Source: Haliclystus octoradiatus | Taxonomy: Eukaryota; Cnidaria; Staurozoa; Stauromedusae; Haliclystidae | Assembly: GCA_916610825.1 (NCBI GenBank) | Contig: OU744449.1 | Span: 4,570,743-4,634,742, forward strand | Length of the DNA stretch: 64,000 nucleotides | Direction: 5' to 3' | In this document: positions 12,829 through 25,700 of the stretch, piece by piece | How positions within the stretch are numbered: the stretch's first letter is position 1 | How the letters are laid out: each line of letters opens with the position of its first letter | Translations under genes and position numbers: made by a program | Notes under the pieces: generated by a model | Database searches by the model: none | What the model saw: the letters and a program-made list of their open reading frames with translations, nothing else | What the model was told of the DNA's origin: nothing

Positions 12829-13289
12829 CTACATAAAATATGCAATAATGGGTATATTGATGTTCCTGTTAATGAACTCTTCAAATTTGTAAAGAGTAAA
12901 TCATCTTTACGGTCGCATTCACTTTCACTTACTCCGTTGTGCCTTCCAACATAAGATAGTGTAAAAAGTCAGTTTTGCTACAGTGTAATTTCATGATTGA
13001 ACACATTTCCTGAGCTATTGATATCTTCCAATAGCTTTTATTCATTTAAGAGGCCTAGATAATGTAAACCTTTCCCCTTTCTGTAAAGTATTTAATATCT
13101 AGGACATATTTAGCGTAGGCCTATTTACAACTAGGCCTACACAATATTCCATGGATTATACTATTTACTATTCTCTTATACACTAACAATTTGTATATAT
13201 AGAAATATATCAAGGCTACATGTCAGTGAGGGTTTGAGTACTCTCCTTTGGTTTACCGCTCTTTTTGCGAAATAAATGAATGAATAAGC

Positions 13290-13437
13290 CAGTAATCAAT
13301 TACTTTTTCGGCGAAGTAATTAGTAATTTGTAATTAATTACTTTTCTCAGAAAAGTAATTAGTAATAAAATTTTTGAATTTTTGGTAAAAGTAATTTGTA
13401 ATCTAAATTAATTACTTTTTCAAGTAATTCTCACAAC
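13290..13437. repeat. Fold-back stretch of AGTAATTACT words
   Basis: AATTACTTTT, AAAAGTAATT and AGTAATTAGTAATTTGTAAT alternate across the stretch, so both strands read almost alike. It is very AT-rich and has no open frame. It shares its plan with the word arrays at 7304 and 34482 but not their sequence. Confidence 0.55.
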
Positions 13438-13868
13438 ACTGGTGATTCTATTGTTTGATCGGTTCAACACCTTCAGTGCGCATTTCGAATTGTATCACAG
13501 ATGATATTTTGAATTTATAAGAAAGTTTGAAAAGTAACAAATTTTGAAAATTGTTCTGGAATATATTCCCTTCACACAATGCAAAAATGTTAAAATTTTT
13601 TAGTATGAAAAATAGCAACAAAGAAATCACGTTTGAATTTGTCTTAACGTTTCCACATTGATGTTGTCATTATCACTTTAAAAGGTTAAAAATAAATATT
13701 TTATAAAATTACAAGATAGATATACTAAAATGCAACAAGATATAAACTTAACATTCTTTTTCTATTGTAATATAGTTAGAGAGAATAACGAAACTCTACA
13801 AATAATATAAAAACAATAGAACGTTGTGACAACAAAGGGAAACAATTAAACTAAATGTGCAAATTTGG

Positions 13869-14095
13869 TGTAGTAATATAACTCAGAAAAATGACACCTG
13901 ATAAGTAAAAGTAATATGTATAATATAATCAACTATCAACTTTCGTCCAACACATGGAACAACTCAACACCAACACATGGATTAAGTACACTAACTCAAT
14001 ATTAGTTATACAGCGCTATTTATACAAGATCTAGCCTCCTTTATGGAGTCTCACTTTCATGTATACGTATGAAACAATAACGCATTATCATTACA
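13869..14095 (-). repeat. 3' LTR of the gypsy-type element
   Basis: Direct 227-bp repeat of 18041-18267. On the minus strand it starts TGTAATGATAATGCG and ends ATTACTACA, so the ends are TG..CA as in retroviral-type LTRs. The purine tract lies immediately 5' of it at 14096-14103. Confidence 0.95.
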
Positions 14096-14217
14096 CTTCC
14101 CCTAGATATCTAAATCTCATCAAACAAAATATATACAAAACATATGCTAAAAAACTCTAGCTAAAATAAATTCAGAAAACAGTAAGTTATACAATGTATA
14201 TAACAAAAAACTTAAAT

Positions 14218-16482
14218 CTAAACATAATACTCATGTTGCCATGCGGGCGGTCGTCGTAAACGAGACGGATATCGTCGGATGGAAGTATCATTGTTAATAT
14301 TACCAGTTGGTAATTCTAATTCACTATTATCAGTATCTAAAGACGACTCTGAATCAGAACATTCAGATGCAACATTATCGTTAATAATATCAGTAGGCCT
14401 ACTGTTACTAGCATCATCATTCATTTCATTCTCAGTAACAGTACGCTTTCTCAAATGATAAACATGTCTAGGGTTAATAATCCCATTTATACTAACGTCA
14501 ACTTTATAACGAGATATTTGTTTAATTACTATTCCTTCTTTCCATTTCGTTGTACATTTAACGCTATTATCAGGTTTCACCCAAACAAGATCATCTTTTT
14601 CATACACATTATCATACACTTCGGATTGTTCATTTGGCGGAGCAATAACTTTCAACCGGGGAATATAAGAATAAATAATCCTTGCAGGAGACATACTAGT
14701 ATTTTTACAAGTTGGAACATTATTATACCAGTAAACAGCATCTAAAACTCCATTCCCTGTTTTTTCTGCACGTGATTTTACCGTACGGTGAATCCTTTCG
14801 ACTATACCGTTACCACTTGCTTTATACGCAGCTCTTGGATTTAAACGTACATTCCAATTAACGCAGAACTGTTTCATTTTTGTGGATTTAAAAGATGAAT
14901 AATTATCTAACAATAATTCTTGAGGAGGACCTTGTTCACTGAATATATTACTAAGTTGTGCTATAATATCAGCATCGCCTTCACTTCGAATTTTTCGCCA
15001 TATGGCAAACCGTGAAGGGCCGCAATCAACAATAGTAAGAAACTTTTCATGTTTGTACTTTGTGACATCTACACTTAGCCGTTTCCAATTTTCTGTAACT
15101 GTCAAATGTCCTTTTTCAATAGGTTTCACGCCAGACGGGTCTACTGACTGGCATTCTTCACATTTTGATATCACATCTTTAATTAAATTTCTAGGCACAT
15201 TAACAACATTCATTTCATCCAGTAACCATTTCGTTTGTTTATATCCGCCATGAATTAAACGATGAACATCTTCTACAGTAGAACGTTCAGACGTTGACAC
15301 AGTTGCAGAACATACATTTATACCATCTAAATTGGTACTGTTCACTAATTTTAGCCAAGTAGTCGGTACGCGAGTAAGAATATCAGCCAAATTTTCATTT
15401 GTTTTAACTAAATCAATAGACAATTCTAAATTATATTCTCTCACAAGAGATTCAATTAATTCTAATCTTCGTCGAATAAGAAGTTCACTTACAGCCTTAG
15501 TTTTAACTCGTTGTCGGCTGGTTAACACATCACGTACCCATCCATGTACAGTAGATGAATCAGTTTTAATTTTAATACGTTTTAATGACCACACAATAGC
15601 AAGATTTAAGCCCTTGATTACAGACTCCAATTCTGCTAAATTAATATGAGCTGCATCTTTTCGTAACCAAGAGGCGTCTTCAATGGTATCTCCGTTTACT
15701 TGAATACACACACCAGTGGCTATAGAGCTGGCATCACACCAAACTGTACCTTCACCGTTATGGGATACATTCCATTTTCCCTGAACTGGTTGAGTCTTTT
15801 TTAATCTTTCAAAAACATCCTTTAACATAATAACAACATTCGGTGATACATTAATATCCCAATCAACATTGTTTGTAGCTCTTTTGATAAAACTACAATT
15901 TACTCTTAACCATCCACAAACAGGGTATATACCAATTAATTTACCACAAATAGAAAATAATTGTCTCTTAGTTAATGATGAAAAATCTATATCGTCAGTT
16001 GAAATTATATCTGATCGCTTCCATAACAAGATATCTTCATTTTTACTAACATTTAATCCAAGAATTCGAGTAGGTACATTCTTACTTAGCAATTCTGTAG
16101 GCTTAGCAATTAAGCCATATTTACGTAAATGCTCGCGTACATATTCCGGAGATACAATATCCGTATTAACAATAATATCATCTACGTAAGAATCTGTTCC
16201 ATTAAAAATTAATTCATCACATTTCAATATATACTGTAAAATCGTTGTCATAACCATTGGGGCAATATTTTACCCAAAACCCACTCTCGTTAGACACCAT
16301 AATTTTGATTTGTAACTAATAGTTTGATATGGCCAAAGTTTATCGTCGACATTCAACTGAAGATACGCATCTTTCAGATCAATCATAGCACAATTGATCC
16401 CTATTTGTCGCCATTTACGTAATTTATCTAAGCATACATCACTTTTAGCCGTAAATACATCTACGTATTGATTTAATTCACG
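14218..16482 (-). pseudogene. Retrotransposon pol: RT (3' part), RNase H and integrase
   Basis: From 16482 the frame carries RT block RELNQYVDV, then IDLKDAYLQLNVDD and VGFG; there a TAA (16272-16270) stands where LNIAP-type sequence is expected. From 16257 it is open for 679 codons. YVDD, the RT catalytic box, is at residues 24-27 of that part. RNase H follows with WCDASSIATG and TDSSTVHGW. Integrase has an H..H..C-x2-C zinc site (HRLIH..KCEEC) and the DDE residues in LSVDVT, LLDNYSSF and GNGIVERIHR. Antisense open frames over this part are shadows. Confidence 0.93.
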
Positions 16483-17138
16483 GAATCAAATATGGGTCTA
16501 ACCTTGTTTTTACTTTCTTGCCGAACACTAAACATAGGTATTAAACCTTTTGCCTCACCAAATTTGGCAGCATCATATTGAATCAAGTACCCCTTATCTA
16601 TCCATTCGTCTAACTTTTTATTAAATTCTTGTCTAGTGGCATCATTCATATAATAAGAGGGTATACAATTTTTTAATATATTCGGTGCCTTACCATCTTT
16701 CCACAACCAGGACACTGTCCAACTTTCACCATTAAAACTTGCTGTGAAATTATCATCTTCAACAACTATATCCTTTTTCTCAATAGTATTACAAGAAGGT
16801 ACTGTTGACACCGAACAAAATTCAGGTTGCCCAGTAGCCGAGATAGATAACCCTCCAAACATAGTGATCACATCCATTCCAAGAATTACGTCTATACCAG
16901 TTAACATCTTTTCAACAATTAAAAAATTTCTCATAACAGATTTTCCATTTCTCTCCAATGTAACATTTACCTCTCCTTCTACTTTAACTGTACTACCGTC
17001 CATCATAGTAATTGTAATAAAAGAATTACGTGAACACATACCCGTTGCTAAGCGACGTGAAATTACGGTCCACGAGCATCCAGTATCTATCAAACATTTA
17101 ACTAAAATTCCATTTACACTAAGATCACACATTGGCAA
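16473..17138 (-). CDS. Retrotransposon protease and start of RT
   Basis: LIDTGCSWTVIS holds the aspartic-protease DTG and VILGMDVI resembles the second conserved protease block. A linker leads to VRPIFDSV, the first RT block. The frame then ends at TAA 16475-16473 because one base is missing near 16483. The frame lies -1 relative to gag and overlaps its end, so translation probably needed frameshifting. I saw no canonical slippery heptamer. The listed ATG at 17138 may not be a real start. Confidence 0.88.
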   Translation of the reverse strand: MPMCDLSVNGILVKCLIDTGCSWTVISRRLATGMCSRNSFITITMMDGSTVKVEGEVNVTLERNGKSVMRNFLIVEKMLTGIDVILGMDVITMFGGLSISATGQPEFCSVSTVPSCNTIEKKDIVVEDDNFTASFNGESWTVSWLWKDGKAPNILKNCIPSYYMNDATRQEFNKKLDEWIDKGYLIQYDAAKFGEAKGLIPMFSVRQESKNKVRPIFDSVN

Positions 17139-17143
17139 TGTAT

Positions 17144-18028
17144 TTATTGGTTTTGGACAGCGGTAGTATCCACAGAAGCTACTACGGTCCGCTGTCCGTT
17201 TCCCTGAAACTTAGGGCATTCATAAGCCATGTGACCATTGTCACCACACCATACACATTTCGATACACGCGGTCTATTTGTACGGTTTTGACAGTCTTTA
17301 GCAATATGCCCTTTAGTGCGGCATGCGTAACACGTACGTAGTTCCATTATTTCAGCGTTGTTGACAGGATTATTCGTATTATTATAACGCTTAGCCGCAG
17401 ATATATTAACAGGAACAATATTGTCCACGCCACGTGCCTCAAGCAATACACGTGCTTTAGTTATTAATTCTGCATCCGACGCATTAACCATTGATCTTAA
17501 CTGTAAGCCGACGTCCTCAGGCAATCCGGTAACAAAAATCACTCCAGGGCACGATATGCCTGCCAAGGTACACAACCGTTTGACGTCAGCAAAATAGCAA
17601 TCTACATTTTCATTTTCTTTTAACACACGTAATTTTAAACGATCAAACGCAGCAAACTTTGATAACGAAAAAGCAGTAAATATAGCCTCTTTAACGTCTT
17701 TTGGTATATTCTTTTTAATAACAGGCATTTCATTGTATACTAAAAATGCTGGCCCACGTAACAATAAAGGTACACTCAACACTTTGTCAATTTCTGAATA
17801 TCCTTTTAGCGTAGCAATTGCCTCGAATCTGGCCCACCATTCTGCGGCATCTCCTTCACCATTATATGGACTTATTACGTCTGTTAACTTCAATTTTCCA
17901 GCCATTGACAAACGAGACTGACTAATTGAAAAACTAGTCTCACGAACAGGAGTTGATCTTGAAGAAACACTACCAGATGATATAGTAGAAGTAATTGTTG
18001 TAGAACTAACAGTAGAAGTTACTGACAT
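17144..18028 (-). CDS. Retrotransposon Gag with two CCHC zinc knuckles
   Basis: The 294-residue protein has a Ser/Thr-rich N-terminus, then a capsid-like region (WWARFEAIATLKGYSEIDKV). Two C-x2-C-x4-H-x4-C knuckles sit near the C-terminus: CYACRTKGHIAKDC and CVWCGDNGHMAYEC. It would bind element RNA and form particles. The frame is intact. The ATG lies 12 nt inside the 5' LTR edge, which leaves almost no leader. Confidence 0.93.
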   Translation of the reverse strand: MSVTSTVSSTTITSTISSGSVSSRSTPVRETSFSISQSRLSMAGKLKLTDVISPYNGEGDAAEWWARFEAIATLKGYSEIDKVLSVPLLLRGPAFLVYNEMPVIKKNIPKDVKEAIFTAFSLSKFAAFDRLKLRVLKENENVDCYFADVKRLCTLAGISCPGVIFVTGLPEDVGLQLRSMVNASDAELITKARVLLEARGVDNIVPVNISAAKRYNNTNNPVNNAEIMELRTCYACRTKGHIAKDCQNRTNRPRVSKCVWCGDNGHMAYECPKFQGNGQRTVVASVDTTAVQNQ

Positions 18029-18040
18029 GGCCCGTTAGCT

Positions 18041-18267
18041 TGTAGTCATATAACTCAGAAAAATGACACTTGATAAGTAAAAGTAATATGTATAATATAA
18101 TCAACTATCAACTTTCGTCCAACACATGGAACAACTCAACACCAACACATGGATTAAGTACACTAACTCAATATTAGTTATACAGCGCTATTTATACAAG
18201 ATCTAGCCTCCTTTATGGAGTCTCACTTTCATGTATACGTATGAAACAATAACGCATTATCATTACA
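18041..18267 (-). repeat. 5' LTR of the gypsy-type element
   Basis: Direct repeat of 13869-14095, with two differences seen by eye. On the minus strand it would hold the promoter and the transcription start of the element. Confidence 0.95.
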
Positions 18268-18389
18268 TTTGGAATTACATTTCCGATCAAAAAAATATAT
18301 GTGAGCAGATTCTCTGTAATTTTTGTTACGAGTATTCAAGTAATTGTCGATAGACAACATTTTAGGCTACCTGTCTCTAACTTGTAATT

Positions 18390-18617
18390 TTATAAAATGA
18401 TTATTTTAGCCTTGATAATGATAACAGCAATGTTGAAACGTCGGGACAAATTTAATTGTGATTTTTGGCTGCTATCTTTCATACCAAAAAATTGAACAAA
18501 TGCAGACGCAGATTGATCCCAACATGCAAAGTAATCACAGCTAGACAAAGTTGCTTGTAAGGGTACAATAAAATATTTTCCTTTAGGGATCTCAACTTTT
18601 CTGGGTGATTTCATCAT
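18390..18617 (-). other. Unrecognised open frame, possible exon
   Basis: The frame reads MMKSPRKVEIPKGKYFIVPL onward and includes CDYFACWDQSASAFVQFFG, then NLSRRFNIAVI. The composition is protein-like (balanced, non-repetitive), unlike most chance frames here. I recognise no family and see no convincing polypyrimidine-AG acceptor before it. It lies between METAP1D and the V-ATPase stop, on the same strand as the frame at 19020. The two could belong to one small gene. Confidence 0.3.
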
Positions 18618-19019
18618 GTAAACGTTTTCACATCTTTTAATTTTAAAAACAATGTTCTATAGATAAATTATAGCAATACGGTTTCCAGAAGAAAAAAAAT
18701 TCAGCTAGAACAGCCAGCTCGGCAAGCTGGCTGACTGGTGTATCTAATCAATTATTGCCCAATGCCCATTGGGAAAGACAGTGACTAGAGTAAAAAGCAT
18801 TGTTTCTAGTTCTACCACACGCCTTGCTTATGGTTTTGACTTTTAGGATAAGGCATTTCCCATACCTCACCCATCTGAGTCTAAAGAGTATTAAAAAATA
18901 ATTTATGAAACATTAGTTTAACAAGTATTAACAACAATGTACCTACAACACATTATGCAATTGCCGAATTGGAAATAAACAATCTCAATGACTCAATCAT
19001 CAACATTAATGTAGCCTAC

Positions 19020-19259
19020 CTCTGAAAGACCTTGTTGAAAGAAGAACGGATCATAATTTTGTCCTTCAGTCTCTCTTTGCTTGTGTAAGGATTTAGTCAA
19101 AATTCTTCGTAGTTTGGAAGGAAATTTACGATCCAACGTTACATTCCAGACGTTGAAATTATCTTCCTGCAACTTTGCAAGAGTCAAAAATTCAGTAATT
19201 GGCAGTCCTGTTGCAGTCACCTCACTTTCGTAAATCTGAATTGGCGGTGAAAATTTCAT
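19020..19259 (-). CDS. Putative first exon of an unrecognised gene (80 codons)
   Basis: An ATG at 19259 follows an in-frame TAA 15 nt upstream. It opens MKFSPPIQIYESEVTATGLP, with KFPSKLRRILTKSLHKQ in the middle. The frame runs 80 codons to a good donor, CAGAG|GTAGGC, at 19020/19019. The composition is protein-like, with charged and aromatic residues well mixed, but I do not recognise the family. The likely next exon would lie further left, between 18.3 and 19.0 kb or beyond the LTR element. It sits 480 bp downstream of the V-ATPase stop on the same strand. Confidence 0.4.
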
Positions 19260-19495
19260 TCTGCTTAAATGATCGGATTACCTTAATTAATTTTCTGATA
19301 TTCGTTCCTTCTAAATTGCATTAAAAGTCCACGTCGTAAATATATAAGGATGAATTAAGCATGGGAGCATTGTAATATAATAATGTATTATAATTAACCT
19401 ATAAATAACCTAAACATTGGGAATTGGGGCCATACCCCCGTAAAGGCACATTGGGACCATACTGTATTGGAATGTGTAATTTCTATTAGTCAGTG

Positions 19496-19501
19496 TTTAT
19501 T
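19496..19501 (-). terminator. Candidate poly(A) signal for the V-ATPase gene
   Basis: AATAAA on the minus strand, about 240 nt past the stop at 19743. It is the first canonical hexamer I found downstream; use is inferred. Confidence 0.4.
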
Positions 19502-19742
19502 ACATGATTTACTAGAACAAATTTTTAAAAAAATCGTCATAGCAACGATGGGCCACCATACATGACAGTAACTAGCTAAGACATTGAAGTACAATGTAGA
19601 ATATAGACTCATGACTAAAAAAGATTAAGATAACAGTTGAAGTAATGCAGTCTTCAAAGAATATAATTGAATTGAGAATTATTAGCTAACAATGATCAGA
19701 AAATTAATTGATGTTTACATCATCAAATTCCATTTAAATTTA

Positions 19743-22700
19743 TCAAGATTCAGTTTCTTCAAGAATGGTCTTGAAACAGAATGGAAAGAATTTGTGACCA
19801 TTTCCAACATAAAATTTGCCTTGAAATTCGACCCTGAAAAAATAAACAATAAACAATATGAACTTAAATAAAACAAAAAAGATATAAATAATTTTTGCAA
19901 TGAAAAATATTTGATATAAAGAGATTGTATACTATTGCTTGCAGTACAATGATTTTAGTCATCAACAAACAGGCAAATATGGAAATTGAGCGAAATTGAG
20001 CAATTCGATTGCTTTGTTGACTGCTATATGACCAAGATAGAAAACTAGAGAAAGGTGGCCTTTATCTGCTGGGTTATCTCAACAGCCAATATGAATCAAA
20101 TCAATATTTTATATGAAAAAACGGAATCATGGACTTTGTCAGAATCAGTTCAAAAACACCTGAACCATTCATATGATGCTATGCTTCACCACGCCTTTGG
20201 TTGTCACTGGCCAAATAAATCATCCACAGATTCATCAAGAGATCTCACTCCATCAGCCACCGCCACAGTGAAACACAATATAATGAACTTTATTGAACAC
20301 CATATAAAACCAAAGAGAGATGCCCTCAGTCCTCACAGGATGTTCTGTGCTACCCTCCAACTGGCAGCAGAAGAAAAAGACACTCACAAACGAGTACATT
20401 TTTCGAAGTTTTATGTAATGATTGTTATCTTGATAGTGTTGACACAATCATATAGTTTTCAAATCCATGTATGTAAATCTAAATAAACGTAAGGGGAACA
20501 GGTTGACAACATCCTCTACAAAGATATATCTCACCCCGTTATAGACAATAACATCAGTACTTTTTGTTATAAATACAAACTAAAGAAATCAATATAATTT
20601 CCTGAAGATAGAATACTTGAAGCTGTTAGATAATGTTGCAGGTCTATAGATATTGTATCACTTACCAGTGCAAACGAAGGGTGTGGAGAAAAGCTGACAG
20701 TCCTTCCATCAGCAACAAGATAGCAATAGTTAACACTACAAGACAAAACATTAATAAATTATAAAAAAGAAATATACCAAGACTTGAAATAATAACTTGT
20801 TTGATTTACCTATTCCAATATAAATGAAAAATGAAAAAAAAAATGCAACCATTTAATACGTCAAATGTAACATTTTTGCTAAAGATCTATCGACAGCAAA
20901 TACTATAATTTTAATTGATAGGGCAATAATACATTTATTTTCCTTGAATCCTTTTCCTTCGTCAAAAAGCAAAATGGCGACTACGAAAACTCAAACAAGA
21001 TTCTTGCAGAAGTCAATGAAGATGTCATAATATGAAAGTTGTTCATGATGTTGCTTTTAATTGACTATGAATTCCATGTTATGCAAACAGTGACATAAAT
21101 ATTCTTTCAAATGGTAAATAACTTTGCTTTACTTTGATATTGCAGGTTCAAATAATGCAGGTTCAAATAATACACAGAGCAAAGTGCAAATTCTTATATG
21201 TTCCATTGCAATCCAAAAGACTTTCTCGTTGTCGAAAAGTTACTGTATTGTTGATATTTGATAATCAAAACAAAACATTGTTGTAAAAAAGACGTTATAA
21301 GCTATTTTATTACTTCACGGGAAGCAGAATGTATGACGTTATGGGAGATAATCTGTAATAGACCAATAACTATTTAGAGAAAACCTACTAAAATATGCCG
21401 ATAACAATAAATTCAAGTAGTAATCCGTTATAAAAAAGGTGTCGTTATAAACAGTTTCTACTATATCTGAATACTGTACTAAGTAGCAAAACACGGAAAT
21501 TTGAATAGCAATTTCGGCACCGAATAGCATCTTTAATAATTTATAATATTTATTTGTATGTTCTGTAGCTCACCTGCCCATCCTCCAAATACAAAGAACA
21601 CAACAAATGCTCCAGTAACGCCTTCCATCATTAATCCAGTATGGAATACCATGCTCCACAAAACCTCGGAGAGTTCTAAGATGAAAACAAAATAAAAAAT
21701 GAAATAAAAGCCAAATAATATAATCAAAAAAGCAATTATAAATGTTTATATAATTCACTCATGAGAGTCCAGTTCAGTCAATAAGAGAAAAAATGCAAAT
21801 AAAACGTTAAAAACATTACTCTTGACTGGATTTTCATAGTTCTGAAATCATTGGAAAGGAAGAGTTCAGCTTTTGTGGCGAACTCAGTCATGCCCAGGGT
21901 CCGAAAAAATAATTTCCTTTCGGGATTCTAATCATTGCTTACAAAATGTGTTGGTGTTAACATCATGTAACGTTTTCACAGATTTTATTTTAGTTGATAA
22001 ATATTATCATAAAAATATATAGAAGCTGCCCCCTTCAAGTTATTTTTCAAAGTAAAGAAATCAAAAGATCTCGCTTCTGATTATAAAGTTTGAATACAAA
22101 TATTTCCCTCCTCTAGGATCCTTTGATTCTTTGCTAGCTTTCCAGGTCTCTCAGATTCAGGCATGGTCTCAGTCCCATAATCCATCTCTATCGCACATCA
22201 CCCATGCCTGGTTATTAGTAACATTCTCAGACACTCAAAAATGCATACAAAAAGTTGAAAGAAAGGCAGAGTATGATGATATCCATTGAAAATAAGCTGT
22301 ATAACTTTCAAACTCTTGAAGAGTCAAAATATCACTACCGGTATGCTTGATTTACGCTATCAGTAGATCTATACAATAGCTTACTATTCCAATATCATAT
22401 CAAACTTCAATACTACAGTAGGCCTACATAAAAATTCACGAATACTTACGTGCATGAGCTAAACTCAAAGCCCACAGACGAAGGTATGATGCTGTATTTG
22501 AGATACATCCCAGACAGAACTCAATGGTGTGAATGGCTTGATGGACAAATATTTCTCCAAAGTCAAACTAAAAGAAAATGTTCAAGTAATGAAGGTTGTG
22601 GTATCTAGCTTAATCAGGATTTCATCACAGTGGAATAAACTGAGATTTCATTCATTTCACCGTTAATAATACGAGCTAGCAAACACATTACAACATTAAT

Positions 22701-25700
22701 ATTTTACAGGAGGGATCTACATGTGCGGCTAGTGGTTACATATTTCTTATAGGCACACAAGCTGTTACAATCTTTCAGGAGAAGAAATGTTTTTGCATTA
22801 TCCTTATAAATTACATTGTCTTATTGCATTTGTCCGAATTGGAAATTATACATCAAGGACTGCACAACAAGAGAATTTTCAAGATTTCAAAACCAGGTCA
22901 GAAGAAAGCGGGAAATTATTTGCTTAGAATTGCATTTGAGCTTGTGTCAGTGTATTTTCAAATTTTCAAATCTTTTGGGATCAGTCAGAAGGGTTTGACA
23001 AAATGGGGGATTCTGGGACAGAGAGTCCCGGAAGGCTAGCACAAACTGAGAAGTAAGGAGAAGAAATAGCTGTATTCAAGTTTTCTAATCAGAAGAAAAA
23101 TATATTCTTTTCTTTGGAAGATGAGTAAAAAGGTACAGTTGTTCTTATATTTTTTACGACAAAATCTCCTAAAATGTTCAGCTGTGAAAACGTTTATATG
23201 GTGTAATCATCCAAACTAACTTAAAAGTAAAGATTAAAATCCCATAAAGAAAAATATTTTATAGGACCCTGTGAAAGTTGAAAGTGAAAAATCAGTTGTT
23301 ATTAGTTAATGAGTTAAATATTTACCTCTTCTTCTTCTCCACTATCATTGTGATCATGACGTGTAATATTACCATGCATTTGACCATCTTCACTATCTGA
23401 TGTGATATGACCATTACCATCATTGATGGCAAAAGGGGCACGGTCCTCTTCAAGAGATGTGAAACCCTAACAACGATAATGGTTAGTAATAGAGTTTACC
23501 TGCCATAAAGGTCACAACTGTTTGTAGTGGTTACTTCAAATATCTATGTTCTATTGGATCAGCTACATACAGTGAAACCTGTATATAACAGCCAGATACG
23601 TGAGGTAGATAAATTGCCCATTATAGACAGGTGGCCTTTATATACAGGTTTGATTCAATAGAAAATACTATTTCAGACATTGCAAGAGTGACCACTATAC
23701 ACAGGTGGCCGCTTTATAGAGGTGACCATTATAGCAGGTTTGACTGTACATTGAAATGTTCATATCAATTAATCAATTTATTTAATTAGTCATCAAGTCT
23801 AAGTTACCCTCAATGAGTCTAATTCAGCCAAATAATATTGTACCTATACCTTTACAACTAAATATCTGACATGTCATTATGTGTACTGTGCGTTTCAGTT
23901 GATTAATTATTTCATTTGAATATTTTCTAAATGTCCTTGCTCTTAAAGTAGTTCAACGAGATTGATATTTCTGTTAGTGTTTTTATAGGTCCAAACCTTG
24001 GGTCCAACTTTCTTGTTGTGTTCACGTCTCAGGACAAATGGTTTAACAAGCAACATCCATGGAATACACAACACAGCAATAATGACCAACAACGATTGGA
24101 TGATTTCCTGGAAGGAGAAAAAACACAAATTTGTACCAGAAGATTACAGAAACAGGAGTCAAACTCTTACACTGGCAGGGATATTTATATTCAACAGAAG
24201 CCGGACTGGAGTGAATGACTTGCCAAACAGGAGCACGAGTCGGAATCTAGGGTACAATCATCCCAATACACACTGTACAATCTGGACAATCCAGCATAAT
24301 TATCATATTCTATGACTTTTTCAGATTGGTCCAACTTTGTTTGGTTTTTATCCTCTCATTTGAAATAAATATGATAGTTAAGCATGGTAGCCATGATTGA
24401 CTGTTGACTCAGTGCTCACTGATCCCAAGCGAACACCAATGTTTCAATGAAATCAATGCTGACAGGGTTCTAACACTCAAAACTAAAGTTAAGGCAACAG
24501 GTTTTCCGTAATTCGGAGTTCCACACGTTTACTTTATGTGAAAATTCAAATGAATGGGTGAAACGCTTGAATAACGGAAAAGGCTCCTGACTTTTCTTAA
24601 TATTCAATTCTACACGATGCTCTGTTTTACCAAAGGCATTCAGCATTTCATGTACATGTGTTCAACTAATATTATAGAAACAATTAGAGTTTCAAAAAGA
24701 TGTACCAGTAAACAGTCTGACAGTTGCTAATAGTCTGAAATGTTACTGTCCAAGTAGCTTTTGGCGTTGGCTTTTGGCTATAATTTATAAGGAAATGACT
24801 TTTGATGGTAGCAGCTTCATTTGTTTGTAGCTCTTTAAATCACAAACACAAACATCTTTATTACAGTACTAAAGAGTAGACGGATCAATCATATCAATCC
24901 ACAATAACGCATATATATAATACTTACTTGACCAGCAAACAATTTTTTTTCGTCAGGAATTGCTTTACCAAAATCTAAAAACATCCCAATAAGCGTCAAC
25001 AGTAAGCTGGGCATCTACAAACAAAATAGCATAATCATAGATTAAAACATTTGAGCAACATTTACAATGTTATGATTTCCATGAGAGAGCAATATTTTGT
25101 ATAAGAATAAAACAACCAATTAGCTAAACTCAGTGTATAATAAACTCATGTGGTCATTCAATGGCAAATCATGCAGTTTGACCCTCACCCTCTCGGAGTT
25201 TGTTGAAGTTTGGTATGTAAGCAAGACTTATTAATTGAAGTCGGAAAATCCAAATTTTACGTCAAAATTCCAAACAGAAACGACTTTGCAACACCTCAAA
25301 TTTTGGGAAAAGGAGTGCAAAATTATCAACACAGGTAATTGGCAAAATTGCTCAAAATTTGATTGACCATATATTTGTCATTTCTGCTTCAAATTATGCC
25401 ACTCAGGTTATATTCAACTCTCAGATACATAGTTTATTTTTAATCTAGATTGTATATTGTTGTAAATAAAAATTATAAAATTATAATTTGAATAAAAATT
25501 ATTTTGATAAAAAGATATCAAAATATGTAGTTTCAATAACTATATTTAAATGTTCTATTCTCGTGGTCAGTAAATGGAAATTGAATTGAATCCTGAATTT
25601 GCAATAAAGCTACATACGTTTTGACTGTGTATATTATACGTAATCCATTTGTAAAAAATAAGAACAACCAGATAACCAAAGATACAAGACAAAAACAGAA

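Larger units (their letters stand above)
13869..18267 (-). mobile_element. Ty3/gypsy-order LTR retrotransposon, full length but broken
   Basis: The 4399-bp element runs on the minus strand, with 227-bp LTRs at 18041-18267 (5') and 13869-14095 (3') and a TTTGG target duplication at 13864-13868 and 18268-18272. The LTRs differ at two positions by eye, so insertion is fairly recent. Order is gag, protease, RT, RNase H, integrase; integrase after RNase H excludes the copia order. A purine tract (AGGGGAAG on the minus strand, 14096-14103) precedes the 3' LTR. No TGG-type primer-binding site follows the 5' LTR; only 12 nt separate it from the gag ATG. A one-base frameshift near 16483 and a nonsense codon at 16270-16272 disable pol. 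Confidence 0.95.

Noticed and set aside
14455..17341. Plus-strand open frames of 69-140 codons
   Set aside because: They are antisense shadows of the retrotransposon gag and pol frames.
20240..20486. Continuation of the LINE-like frame at 20.1 kb
   Set aside because: Sequence after CHWPN is not recognisable as ORF2, so it was not included.
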